Source: Chloroflexus islandicus
GTDB taxonomy: Bacteria; Chloroflexota; Chloroflexia; Chloroflexales; Chloroflexaceae
DNA: 64,000 nucleotides
NCBI RefSeq assembly: GCF_001650695.1
Contig: NZ_LWQS01000037.1
Location: forward strand, 26,853 to 90,852
Reading direction: 5' to 3'
Positions 24,555 to 33,177 of this stretch are shown here, piece by piece. The translations under genes were made by a program, and so were the position numbers. The stretch's first letter is position 1; the number at the start of each line of letters is the position of its first letter. Below the pieces are notes generated by a model, which ran no database searches, was not told the DNA's origin, and saw only the letters and a list, made by a program, of their open reading frames with translations.

Positions 24555-25508
24555 ATGCTCTCACGAGTTGCTGACAGTCTCTATTGGATGAGCCGTTACC
24601 TTGAGCGCACCGAGCATACGGCGCGCCTGATCGGGGTTGGCCTCACCCAGATCCTCGATCAGACGCCGCAGGCGATTGCGCCGCGCTGGGGCCGGCTGCT
24701 CGCCGCGCTGCACGTCGAACCGCCAGAGACCGGTCTCGACGATCCGCAGGCTATCACCCGCCTGCTCACTACCGACGCCGCTAACCCTGCTTCACTGGTG
24801 TCGTGCATCACGTTGGCGCGCGAAAATGCCCGCCAAGTGCGCGAGCAGATCAGCTCGGAGATGTGGGAGCACATTAACCAGCTCTACCTGCGCATGCGCG
24901 CCGCAACCATCGAGCAGATCTGGCACGACGAGCCGGTCGAGTTTTATCAGATGGTCAAAGAGCGGTTGCACCTCATCCAAGGCATTACCGACGCCACCAT
25001 GAACCACGGCGAGGGTTGGCGCTTCATTCAAGTCGGACGCTATCTCGAACGGATCTGGGCCACCACCTTGCTGCTCGAAGTCTTCTTTCAGCCCTACCTC
25101 AACGGTGAAGAGAGCGCCATTGACTCGATCGACTGGGTGGTGCTGCTCAAAAGTTGTACCGCCTTCGAGGCGTATTGCAAAGTCTACACTGCCGATGTGC
25201 AACCGGCCCAGATTGCTGAATTTCTCTTGTTGAACGCTGAAAGCCCGCGCTCGATCCGGTTTGCCGCCGACCAACTGCAAGATAGTCTCGAACAGATCTC
25301 GCAACTTGCCGGCGGACGCCACGCCGGTAGGGCCGAGCGGCTGGCGGGCCGGTTGCGCGCTCAACTTGATTATGGGCAAGTCGATGAGATCATTGCCGGT
25401 GATTTGCCGCTGTTCTTGCGGCAGATCCGGCAGCAATGCACCGCCATTCACGAAGCGATCTATCAAGCGTATATTACCTATCCGATCGAGCAGGCGCTAC
25501 TCCGGTAG
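24555..25508 (+). CDS. Alpha-E domain protein (DUF403)
   Basis: 317 residues, mostly helical. The N-terminal LSRVADSLYWMSRYLERTEH is the hallmark of the family, followed by the conserved ENARQVREQISSEMWEHIN region and GWRFIQVGRYLER. The family has no known catalysis and is thought to assist the neighbouring permuted ATP-grasp protein, possibly as substrate or scaffold. Position between the ATP-grasp and transglutaminase-like genes is the standard arrangement. Confidence 0.9.
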   Translation: MLSRVADSLYWMSRYLERTEHTARLIGVGLTQILDQTPQAIAPRWGRLLAALHVEPPETGLDDPQAITRLLTTDAANPASLVSCITLARENARQVREQISSEMWEHINQLYLRMRAATIEQIWHDEPVEFYQMVKERLHLIQGITDATMNHGEGWRFIQVGRYLERIWATTLLLEVFFQPYLNGEESAIDSIDWVVLLKSCTAFEAYCKVYTADVQPAQIAEFLLLNAESPRSIRFAADQLQDSLEQISQLAGGRHAGRAERLAGRLRAQLDYGQVDEIIAGDLPLFLRQIRQQCTAIHEAIYQAYITYPIEQALLR

Positions 25509-25541
25509 CGCACTGTTGGAGCGCTGAGCCGGCGTCACCCT

Positions 25542-26468
25542 ATGTACTATTCGATCCTGCATAAGACGCGCTTTCGCTATAGCGCGCCGGTCACCGAAAG
25601 CCAGACCGAAGTGCGGATGTGTCCCCGTAATGAGGGAACGCAGCGTCTGATCGAGTTCCGCCTCACCACCGCCCCGTTCGCGCGCATTAATCACTACCAC
25701 GACTGGCTCGGCAACGAAGTCTACCACTTCGATGTCGCGGCGGCCCACCGGCAATTGCTGATCATCGCCGAATCCATCGTCCAACTCACACCGCCGCCGC
25801 CACTGCCCGACCGGCTCGATGGCACCGCATGGCTGGCGCTCGATCAGCTATCTACCGATGACGAGTTCTGGGATTTCTTGATGCCCAGTCACTTCATCCA
25901 AACCACGCCGGCCTTGATCGATCTATCCCGTGAAATTGGCGCTGAACGCCGATCCGATCCGCTGACCTTGCTGCGCGAGATCAATCATAGCATTGCCCAA
26001 ACCTTTGCTTACGCGCCACAAACCACGCGCGTCGACTCGCCGATTGACGAGGCGCTGTTGGCCCGCAAAGGGGTATGCCAAGACTTCGCCCACATTATGA
26101 TTGCGCTCGTGCGGCGGATCGGCATTCCGTGCCGGTACGTCAGCGGCTACCTCTTCCATCGCACCGAAGACCACGACCGTTCGGAAGAAGACGCCACCCA
26201 TGCATGGGTGGAGGCGTATTTGCCGGAAGTAGGATGGGTCGGCTTCGACCCGACTAACAACCTCATCGCCGGCGAACGCCATATCCGGGTGGCAATTGGC
26301 CGCGACTACGCCGACGTGCCGCCGACCCGCGGCATCTATCGCGGCCAAGCGACTAGCCAGCTCGAAGTCGGGGTAAAGGTGGTGCCAACCGCCGTCCACA
26401 TCGACGAAACCGAAGTGTTGCCCCAAATCACCACCGCCTCCGTCCAAGCCGAATTACAACAACAGTAG
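25542..26468 (+). CDS. Transglutaminase-like cysteine peptidase of the ATP-grasp/alpha-E locus
   Basis: 308 residues without a signal peptide. An N-terminal beta domain (1-80, MYYSILHKTRFRYSAPVTES) precedes the transglutaminase core, with Cys179 in RKGVCQDFAHIMI, His220 in DATHAWVEAYLP and Asp236 in GWVGFDPTNN, a complete Cys-His-Asp triad. It is the third gene of the conserved trio and probably cleaves or rearranges the amide product made by the ATP-grasp partner (inference from context). Confidence 0.9.
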   Translation: MYYSILHKTRFRYSAPVTESQTEVRMCPRNEGTQRLIEFRLTTAPFARINHYHDWLGNEVYHFDVAAAHRQLLIIAESIVQLTPPPPLPDRLDGTAWLALDQLSTDDEFWDFLMPSHFIQTTPALIDLSREIGAERRSDPLTLLREINHSIAQTFAYAPQTTRVDSPIDEALLARKGVCQDFAHIMIALVRRIGIPCRYVSGYLFHRTEDHDRSEEDATHAWVEAYLPEVGWVGFDPTNNLIAGERHIRVAIGRDYADVPPTRGIYRGQATSQLEVGVKVVPTAVHIDETEVLPQITTASVQAELQQQ

Positions 26469-26477
26469 GGGCACACA

Positions 26478-27018
26478 GCAGTGCGCCCTCCGTAGCGGCA
26501 CACCGTGGTGTGCAGCACGCCCCCGCACGTCCTCCGTAGCGGCACACTGCGGTGTGCCTGTGCCCTCGCGGTGTGCCGTGCCTACCTTCTTCAAGGGCGG
26601 ACAGTCCGGCACCCGGCCCTGAAGGGCCGGGCTAGGCTTACGAAGCCCGCGTAGCGGGCTGATGCCCCCACACCTTGCCCCTCTCCCACTAGCGCGTTCA
26701 AGGGCGGTCAGTCCGGCACCCGGCCCTGAAGGGCCGGGCTAAGCTTACAAAGCCCGCTGCGCGGGCTGATGCCCTCACCCCTTGCCCCGCTCCCACTAGC
26801 GCGTTCAAGGGCGGTCAGTCCGGCACCCGGCCCTGAAGGGCCGGGCTAAGCTTACAAAGCCCGCTGCGCGGGCTGATGCCCTCACCCCTTGTCCCTCCCC
26901 CGCTGGGGGAGGGGTGATGGGGAGTGCAGCACCGGGCTTTGAGACATCGCACAGCGATCTCCGGTTGTGATCGGTCAAACGTTCTGTCTGTCCCTCAACT
27001 GGCGCGGGAGAGGGGAGT
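26478..27018. repeat. Repeat block: GGCACACCGTGGTGTGC hairpins and three 107-bp tandem units
   Basis: No gene is seen in this 540-bp stretch. Hairpins of the type CGGCACACCGTGGTGTGC occupy about 26490-26580. Then 107-bp tandem units start at 26590, 26697 and 26804 with TTCAAGGGCGGWCAGTCCGG. Each holds CCCGGCCCTGAAGGGCCGGG and AAGCCCGC...GCGGGCTGATGCCC hairpins; the third changes near 26900 into a segment also found at about 50720-50850. Confidence 0.85.
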
Positions 27019-27065
27019 GTGGTGCGCCTCACGATGCACTCTGCAACACAAACACCGTCTTGCGG

Positions 27066-27071
27066 TACAAT
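27066..27071 (+). promoter_or_regulatory. -10 box (TACAAT) placing transcription at the radical SAM start codon
   Basis: TACAAT ends 7 bases before the ATG at 27079, so transcription would begin at or next to the A of the start codon, giving a leaderless mRNA. The -35 region is poor (GCAACA-like at 27043). No Shine-Dalgarno is present, in agreement. Confidence 0.55.
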
Positions 27072-27078
27072 AGATAAC

Positions 27079-28464
27079 ATGAACGTCTTGCTCATCTCCA
27101 CCTACGAACTTGGCCACCAACCGTTGAGCCTCGCCTCGCCCGCGGCATGGTTGCGGCGGGCCGGCGCTGCCGTGACCTGCGTTGATGCCAGTGTGTCGCC
27201 GTTGACCGCGGCAATGGCGGCTGAAGCCGGGTTGATTGCTCTTTCAGTGCCTATGCACACCGCCACCCGGCTGGCGCTCGAACTGTTACCACGTCTGCGC
27301 GCTGCCGCCCCCAATGCCTTTATCGTTTGCTACGGCCTCTACGCACCGCTCAACGCGGCGATGCTGCGCGCTGCCGGCGCTGATTGCTGCCTCGGCGGCG
27401 AAGTCGAAGAACTGCTCACCACGATCTGGCAACGCTTGGCCGCCGGCGAACGTCCACCCGCCGTTGACGCCATCGCGCTCAACCGGCTCGATCTCGTTCC
27501 GCCCGATCGCAGCGGGTTGCCGCCGCTCAACCGGTACGCCACCTTAATCAACGGCGCTGAAACGCGCCTCGCCGGCTACACCGAAACGACCCGCGGCTGC
27601 AAACACCTCTGCCGCCATTGCCCGGTCGTGCCGGTCTACAATGGCCGCTTCCGCGTCGTGCCCCGCGAAACGGTACTGGCCGACATCCGCGCCCAAGTGG
27701 CTGCCGGCGCGCGCCACATTACCTTTGGCGACCCCGATTTTCTCAACGGCCCCGGCCACGTCTTGCCGATCGTGCGCGCGATGCACGCCGAGTTCCCTGA
27801 CCTGACCTACGATGTGACGATCAAGGTCGAGCACATTCTGCGCTACGCCCATCTGCTGCCAGAACTGCGCGCCACCGGCTGCATCATGGCGGTCAGCGCC
27901 GTCGAAGCGCTCGATGACGAGATTCTGGCCCGCTTTGACAAACGCCACACCCGCGCCGATGTCGCCCGCGCCGTCGCGCTGCTGCGCGCCAATGACATTG
28001 CCCTCAACGCGACGTTTGTCGCGTTTACGCCGTGGACAACCCGCCAAATCTATCGCGATCTGTTGCTGGGAATCGCCGAATTGGGGTTGATCGAAAGCGT
28101 CGCGCCGGTGCAGTATGGCCTGCGCCTGCTCATCCCCGCCGGCTCGCGCCTGCTCGAACTGCCCGACGTGCGCGCGCTGGTCAGGCCATTCGACCCCGCC
28201 GGCTTGGTCTATCCGTGGCGCCACCCCGACCCAGCGATGGACACGTTGCAGCAGGCCGTGCTCGAATTGGCCCAATGCGGCGACCATTGCGGCATGTCGC
28301 GCACTGCCTTCTACCAGCGCCTGCTCGATCTGTGCGATCAGGTGATCGGGCCGGGGCCGCGCCCGGCTACCCTCCCGCCATCCTTGCCTATCCCCCGCCT
28401 CAGCGAACCGTGGTACTGCTGCGCCGAGCCGAATAATCAGCAATTGGCGGCCCGGTATTTGTGA
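27079..28464 (+). CDS. CCAEP-tail radical SAM protein (Cys form of the CUAEP family)
   Basis: 461 residues. Residues 1-120 look like a cobalamin-binding-type Rossmann domain (MNVLLISTYELGHQPLSLAS). The radical SAM cluster is TTRGCKHLCRHCPV with Cys174, Cys178 and Cys181 binding the 4Fe-4S cluster. The C-terminus ends with PWYCCAEPN, the tail that defines the CUAEP/CCAEP family; some members encode selenocysteine at the second position, here a normal Cys448. The reaction is not known to me. The longest frame begins at 27019 in repeat DNA; the ATG at 27079 has the TACAAT box just upstream. No neighbour reveals its substrate. Confidence 0.85.
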   Translation: MNVLLISTYELGHQPLSLASPAAWLRRAGAAVTCVDASVSPLTAAMAAEAGLIALSVPMHTATRLALELLPRLRAAAPNAFIVCYGLYAPLNAAMLRAAGADCCLGGEVEELLTTIWQRLAAGERPPAVDAIALNRLDLVPPDRSGLPPLNRYATLINGAETRLAGYTETTRGCKHLCRHCPVVPVYNGRFRVVPRETVLADIRAQVAAGARHITFGDPDFLNGPGHVLPIVRAMHAEFPDLTYDVTIKVEHILRYAHLLPELRATGCIMAVSAVEALDDEILARFDKRHTRADVARAVALLRANDIALNATFVAFTPWTTRQIYRDLLLGIAELGLIESVAPVQYGLRLLIPAGSRLLELPDVRALVRPFDPAGLVYPWRHPDPAMDTLQQAVLELAQCGDHCGMSRTAFYQRLLDLCDQVIGPGPRPATLPPSLPIPRLSEPWYCCAEPNNQQLAARYL

Positions 28465-28574
28465 GGTGGCGGGGTGATATTGGTGCATTGAACATCAATG
28501 TAATGTGAGCGAGGAGAGTAGGTAATTCGTACTATTCTTTGCTATAGCAAGGGTAATTAGATAAACCCCAGCAT

Positions 28575-28750
28575 GCACGTTGGCTTCTGTCATTGCAAGG
28601 GTGGGCAAGCACTCCTCAGTACGCACGTTGGCTTCTGTCATTGCAAGGGTGGGCAAGCACCCCTCAGTACGCACGTTGGCTTCTGTCATTGCGAGGGTGG
28701 ACAGGCACACCGCAATGCGGTGTGCCGGCCACCCGAAGCAATCTCCCCCG
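28575..28750. repeat. 48-bp tandem repeat joined to a GTCATTGCGAGG element
   Basis: Units of 48 bp start at 28575, 28623 and 28671 (GCACGTTGGCTTCTGTCATT...). The third runs into the CGAAGCAATCTCCCCC end of the dispersed family through a CACACCGCAATGCGGTGTGC hairpin at about 28706. It looks like local amplification of one end of the family C element. The rest of the 440-bp gap (28465-28905) holds nothing recognised. Confidence 0.8.
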
Positions 28751-28911
28751 ACAGCGCACATCATGCCTGTACGGGATCGATTGTCCACAATGCAAAATCC
28801 TGTTCGTAACACTCTTAAACAGAAGTATTGTCATTTTAGCCTTGAATAGAGCTATTCGCCCACCAGCATACACTTATTCATATTTTTTCGAGCAACTGGA
28901 TATAACTTAGC

Positions 28912-30446
28912 TTGGAAAAACAAAGATACTTGGTGCTTACGCACCCTTCCAAAACCGCATTTGGCGATTTTCAGACGCCGCTGGAGCTAGCGCGAGCAGT
29001 TTGTGGGCTGATTGCGCAGACCGGATTCGATCCTGCTTCAATTCTGGAACCAACGTGTGGGATAGGGACATTTCTGCAAGCAGCGTTAGAAACGTTTCCT
29101 AACGCGCGTCGCGTGCTCGGTTTTGAGCTAAACCCGCACTATGTGTCACAGGCGCAACACGTTTACGCCAAGATACGTTCACAAGCACGGGTTGAAATCC
29201 ATCAAGCTAATTTCTTTCTCACCGATTGGCAGGCACTTATTGCCACATTGTCTGAGCCAATGCTCGTGATCGGAAATCCGCCATGGGTGACCAATTCGGC
29301 ATTGAGCACGCTAAACAGCGCAAATACGCCGGTGAAAGCGAATCTTGACCATCTGCGCGGCATTGATGCGCTCACCGGTAAAAGCAATTTTGACATCTCA
29401 GAATGGATGTTGCGCAAAAACCTTGAATGGCTGGATGGCAAGCACGGCATGCTGGCTGTGCTGTGCAAAACGACCGTCGCGCGTAAAGTGCTCGCGTATG
29501 CTTGGCAACGCGGGATGCGAATCGCATCGGCATCGCTGTATCACTTCGATTCGCGCGCATATTTCGGCGTCGCAGTTGACGCTTGCCTGCTGCTTGTGCA
29601 TAGCCATCCTGCCGGCAACAGTCAGCAATGCGCCGTTTTCTCAACCCTTCAGACACACTATCCCGCTCGTGTGTTTGGTTGGCAAGATGGGGTCATAGTA
29701 GCTGATCTTGCCTTGTATCAGAAGTGGCGCGCTCTGTTCGGCACTGGTCTGAAAGGCTGGCGTTCAGGGATCAAGCACGATAGCAGCCAGCTCTTTGAAC
29801 TGCGGGTTGAGCATGGCAAGCTCATCAATGGCTTGGGTGAGGTCGTTGATCTTGAACCTGACGTGCTCTTCCCATTGCTGAAAAGTTCTGATCTCGCCGC
29901 ACGCCGGCAACCACGTCTATGGATGGTTGTCCCCCAACAAACCATGAGCGATGATCCAAGCCGTCTTCAGGTCGATGCCCCGAAAACGTGGCATTATCTG
30001 ACCACCCACGCGGATTTGCTCGATAAACGTAAGAGTTCGATATATAAAAATCGTCCCCGTTTCTCGATTTTTGGCGTGGGATCGTACTCGTTTGCTCCTT
30101 GGAAGATCGCCATCTCTGGCTTATATAAAAACTCGAATTTGTTAGGGTACCACCTTACCAAGGGTGTCCGGTGGTTTTTGATGATACTTGCTATTTCTTT
30201 CCGTGCGACTCTGAAGAGGAGTGCGATCTCTTGTACGAACTCGTGATGTCCGATCCGGCGCAAGAGTTTTGGTCTGCCTTGATTTTCTGGGATGCCAAGC
30301 GTCCCATCACTGCGCAGTCGCTCAATTCGCTCAATCTGTTGGCGTTGGCCCAAATCTTGGGCAAAGAGAGTGCTACCGCCCGCGCTTTAGCCGAACGGCA
30401 GGTGGTAGAATACATGACAGGGAACTATCAACGGCTGCTTTTTTAA
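28912..30446 (+). pseudogene. N6-adenine DNA methyltransferase (TaqI/Eco57I-like), broken by a one-base deletion
   Basis: The first frame (TTG start at 28912, no ATG near) has GDFQTPLELARAVCGLI, motif I ILEPTCGIGTFLQAAL and motif IV VIGNPPWVTNS, as in gamma-class N6-adenine methyltransferases. After GLYKN at about 30132 the frame turns to nonsense and stops at 30246. The alternative frame resumes with LEFVRVPPYQG, then VVFDDTCYFFPCDSEEE, to a stop at 30446, which is the expected C-terminal half of the target recognition region. Adding one A to the five A residues at 30127-30131 would rejoin the frames into one protein of about 511 residues. No restriction nuclease is adjacent. The region is more AT-rich than its neighbours, suggesting transfer. 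Confidence 0.8.
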
Positions 30447-30461
30447 ACGCAATTGCATCGT

Positions 30462-31712
30462 ATGCCACCCACCCGCCCGCACCTATTACTCCTCACCACG
30501 CCATCGTCGTACCGGTTGCCGGCTTTTCTGGCCGCCGCCGAGCGGATCGGTGCGCAGGCGACGGTCGCCGAAGATACGCCGCCGGCCTTGGCCCGCCCGT
30601 TGCCGGGACGTTTGCTGATTGACTTCAGCGATCAGCCGGCTGCACTGCGCGCCATCCGTGCGTTGCACGCCGGCCAGCCGCTCACCGCGATTCTGCCGGT
30701 TGATGATAGCGGGGTTGAGTTAGCGGCGCTGGCTTGCGCCGAACTCGGCCTGCCGTTCAACCGGCCCGAAGCTGCCGCTGCCGCGCGCGACAAGCACCTG
30801 ATGCGCCAACTCTTTGCTCGCGCTGGCGTGCCCTCGCCTGCATTTCGCCTCTGCACCACCGCCGATGACCTCACCACGCTAGCCCAAACCGTTCCCTTCC
30901 CCTGCGTGGTCAAACCGCTGCGGCTCAACGGTAGTCGTGGCGTGATCCGGGCCGATAACCCCGACCAATTCGTCGCCGCCGCGCGCCGGTTGGCGGCGCT
31001 GCTTGACCGGGTCGAGGGGCCGGGAACGCACGAGTTTCTGGTCGAGGAGTTTGTGCCGGGGTTTGAAGTGGCGCTAGAGGGGTTGATCGACCGCGGGCAG
31101 GTGCAGGTGTTGGCGCTGTTCGACAAGCCCGATCCGCTCGACGGGCCGTTCTTTGAAGAGACGATCTACGTCACGCCGTCACGCTTGCCGGCAGCGACCC
31201 AAGCCGCGATTTGCGACGTGACGGCGGCGGCGGCGCGAGCGGTTGGTCTCGAACAGGGGCCACTGCACGCCGAGTTGCGTATCAACGACCGTGGGCCGTG
31301 GATGATCGAGCTGGCCAATCGCAGCATTGGCGGTCTGTGTTCGCGCACGTTACGGTTCGGCGCCGATGCGCCGCTCGAAGAGTTGATCTTGCGCCAAGCC
31401 GCCGGTTTGCCGATCGAGTCGCTCAGCCGGGCCGGCCAAGCCGGCGGCGTGATGATGATCCCAATTCCGCAGGCCGGCATCTTGCGCGGGGTCTCCGGGG
31501 TGGAAGCGGCGCAAACGATTCCCAGCATCGAGTCAATCGAAATCACTGCCCCGCTCAATTACCCGTTAACCCCGCTGCCCGAAGGCGATAGCTACCTCGG
31601 CTTCATCTTCGCTCGCGGCCCCGATCCGGCCACGGTTGAAGCGGCATTGCGCGCCGCCCATGCCCAGTTGCGGTTTACGATTGTGCCGGCGATTACGTTG
31701 ATGGCGCAGTAG
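30462..31712 (+). CDS. ATP-grasp ligase of unknown substrate
   Basis: 416 residues. An N-terminal Rossmann-like domain (1-100) precedes an ATP-grasp fold: AAAARDKHLMRQLFARAGVPSPAF (A and B region start), FPCVVKPLRLNGSRGVIRAD, EFLVEEFVPGFEVALEGLID, and the metal-binding HAELRINDRGPWMIELANRS (about 265-285). A C-terminal domain ends the protein. It resembles carbamoyl-phosphate-synthase-like and dipeptide-type ligases, which join an acid to an amine through an acyl phosphate; the substrates cannot be inferred. The ATG at 30462 is preferred over the TTG at 30453. It lies 15 bp behind the broken methyltransferase. Confidence 0.82.
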   Translation: MPPTRPHLLLLTTPSSYRLPAFLAAAERIGAQATVAEDTPPALARPLPGRLLIDFSDQPAALRAIRALHAGQPLTAILPVDDSGVELAALACAELGLPFNRPEAAAAARDKHLMRQLFARAGVPSPAFRLCTTADDLTTLAQTVPFPCVVKPLRLNGSRGVIRADNPDQFVAAARRLAALLDRVEGPGTHEFLVEEFVPGFEVALEGLIDRGQVQVLALFDKPDPLDGPFFEETIYVTPSRLPAATQAAICDVTAAAARAVGLEQGPLHAELRINDRGPWMIELANRSIGGLCSRTLRFGADAPLEELILRQAAGLPIESLSRAGQAGGVMMIPIPQAGILRGVSGVEAAQTIPSIESIEITAPLNYPLTPLPEGDSYLGFIFARGPDPATVEAALRAAHAQLRFTIVPAITLMAQ

Positions 31713-31742
31713 AGACGCACGGCTGTGCGTCTCTACTGCGCC
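31703..31742. terminator. Family B hairpin forming a bidirectional terminator-like structure
   Basis: Two perfect 18-base arms (GGCGCAGTAGAGACGCAC at 31703-31720) around GGCT. It contains the stop codon of the ATP-grasp gene and ends just before the stop of the convergent YggX gene. It is the longest perfect family B stem seen, placed exactly between two convergent genes. There is no T-run. Confidence 0.7.
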
Positions 31743-31745
31743 CCG

Positions 31746-32048
31746 TTATTTACGGCGGGGGCCGCCTTTGGCCGGCGCGGCGGATGGCGGAGTCCACCCT
31801 TCGGGCATACGCGCATTCTCACCGAAGAAGAACTCCTCCATCGCCTTCATCAGGATTTGTTGCGCGTTGGGGTCGCCAAGACTGAGACCATAATGATTGA
31901 TAATCAGCGTCGCTTGCTGCGGCCACAGCCGCCACGCCTGCGCCGAGACCTGCTCGTAGATGCGCTGGCCGAGCGGGCCGGGGAACGGCGGCTGATCGAG
32001 GCCGGGCAGTTCACGACCGAGCTTGACACAATTCACCATGCGCGGCAT
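31746..32048 (-). CDS. yggX: Fe(2+)-trafficking / oxidative damage protection protein
   Basis: 100 residues. The N-terminal MPRMVNCVKLGRELPGLDQP with its single Cys7 is the YggX signature, followed by PGPLGQRIYEQVSAQAWRLW, LIINHYGLSL and ILMKAMEEFFFGE. FAMILY KNOWLEDGE: the protein helps protect iron-sulphur clusters against oxidation and is thought to carry labile iron. A Pro/Ala/Gly-rich tail is longer than in enterobacteria. A TATAAT-like box (minus strand, 32088-32093) lies 40 bases upstream. It converges with the ATP-grasp gene. Confidence 0.92.
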   Translation of the reverse strand: MPRMVNCVKLGRELPGLDQPPFPGPLGQRIYEQVSAQAWRLWPQQATLIINHYGLSLGDPNAQQILMKAMEEFFFGENARMPEGWTPPSAAPAKGGPRRK

Positions 32049-32113
32049 AGGGTTTTCTTTCTTTCAAACCAGCGTGATACCATCTTCATTATACCCGAAA
32101 GAAAAGGTCGGCC

Positions 32114-33043
32114 ATGCGAATCGTGCTCTTTGCCATGCCGGGGCCGATGGCCTTGCCCATCGTGCAACGCTTGCTGGAATTGCCGGTGGATGTGGTGGGA
32201 TTGGTTCACCCGGCGCCACTGGGTCTGCCGGCGCTGACCCGCCTGCCACCGGCCACGCCAACCACCCGCCAAGAGGTGGTAACGCCAGCGAATCTGGCGA
32301 CCCTCGCTGACCGGGCCGGCATCCCGCGCTGGGCCGTCGGGCGGGCCGGTCTGCCGGCGCTGGCCGGGCAGCTTGCTGCGCAACCGATCGATCTGGCGCT
32401 GGTCGCCTGCTGGCCGTGGCGCATTCTGGCTGACCTGCTGCGTCTACCGCAGCACGGCTTCCTGAACGTGCATCCCTCGCCGTTGCCCGCCCTGCGCGGG
32501 CCGGAGCCGCTCTTCTGGGCGCTGCGATTGGGATGGATGCGCACAGCAATGACGCTGCACCTCATGGACGAAGCACTTGATCACGGGCCAATTGTGCGGC
32601 AGGAATGGTTTGAGTTACCACTCGGTGAACGGCTGAGCGCGATTGAGACGCTCGCCGGACGGGTTGCCGCGCAGATGCTGCCAGCGGCGTTGGCCGATCT
32701 CGCCACCGCGGGTTGGCAACCACAGCCACAACCGGCTGGCGGGAGCTACTACCCCGCACCGCAAGCCGCCGACTTCACCTTCACCGCTGATTGGCCAGTC
32801 CAACGCGCATTCGCGTTCGTGCGCGCCGTCGCCGAATGGGGCCAACCGTTCACCTTCATCACGGCTGATGGCCAAACCATTGTCATCGCTGACGCTACTG
32901 CCTACTTGGCCGGCGAACAGCAAGCAAGGCCGATCGTTACCAGCAACGACCAAATCGCTTTACAACTGCACGATGGAATACTGCTAACGAAACCTGCTTC
33001 ACGATCGCAATTCTCAGCGGTTGTACGATTAACTCATTTTTAA
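32114..33043 (+). CDS. Methionyl-tRNA formyltransferase-like protein
   Basis: 309 residues. The formyltransferase core keeps the catalytic triad: Asn and His in FLNVHPSPLPALRGPEPLFW (about 116-135) and Asp in LMDEALDHGPIVRQ (about 150-163). The C-terminal region (about 215-300) resembles the Fmt C-terminal barrel. It moves a formyl group from 10-formyltetrahydrofolate to an amine. The N-terminal 30 residues are unusual (PVDVVGLVHPAPLGLPALTR). With no deformylase or sun gene next to it, it may be a second enzyme acting on a sugar or peptide amine rather than the housekeeping Fmt. Confidence 0.75.
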   Translation: MRIVLFAMPGPMALPIVQRLLELPVDVVGLVHPAPLGLPALTRLPPATPTTRQEVVTPANLATLADRAGIPRWAVGRAGLPALAGQLAAQPIDLALVACWPWRILADLLRLPQHGFLNVHPSPLPALRGPEPLFWALRLGWMRTAMTLHLMDEALDHGPIVRQEWFELPLGERLSAIETLAGRVAAQMLPAALADLATAGWQPQPQPAGGSYYPAPQAADFTFTADWPVQRAFAFVRAVAEWGQPFTFITADGQTIVIADATAYLAGEQQARPIVTSNDQIALQLHDGILLTKPASRSQFSAVVRLTHF

Positions 33044-33046
33044 TAT

Positions 33047-33076
33047 TTGTCAATCCGGTCACGATGGTGATACAAT
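33047..33076 (+). promoter_or_regulatory. Promoter of the STAS membrane protein
   Basis: TTGTCA (33047-33052), 18-base spacer, TACAAT (33071-33076). It lies just after the formyltransferase stop and gives a leader of about 95 bases to the ATG at 33178. Confidence 0.6.
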
Positions 33077-33177
33077 GCGCAACGAGTTTGCACAAGGCAG
33101 CGCCGAATGATCCATGCCTGTGCTTACCTAAGTCTCACTTTGCAACCAAGGCAACCCGACGTCACGGAGATATTGGA

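Noticed and set aside
26805..27101. 98-codon minus-strand frame
   Set aside because: It translates the tandem repeat unit and overlaps the promoter and start of the radical SAM gene.
28575..28710. Possible CRISPR array
   Set aside because: Units are directly adjacent with no unique spacers, there are under three copies, and no cas gene is present. The 42-bp and 107-bp arrays were rejected for the same reasons.
28912..30246. Treating the first methyltransferase frame as a full-length gene
   Set aside because: The last ~35 codons are nonsense while the true C-terminal half continues in another frame to 30446.
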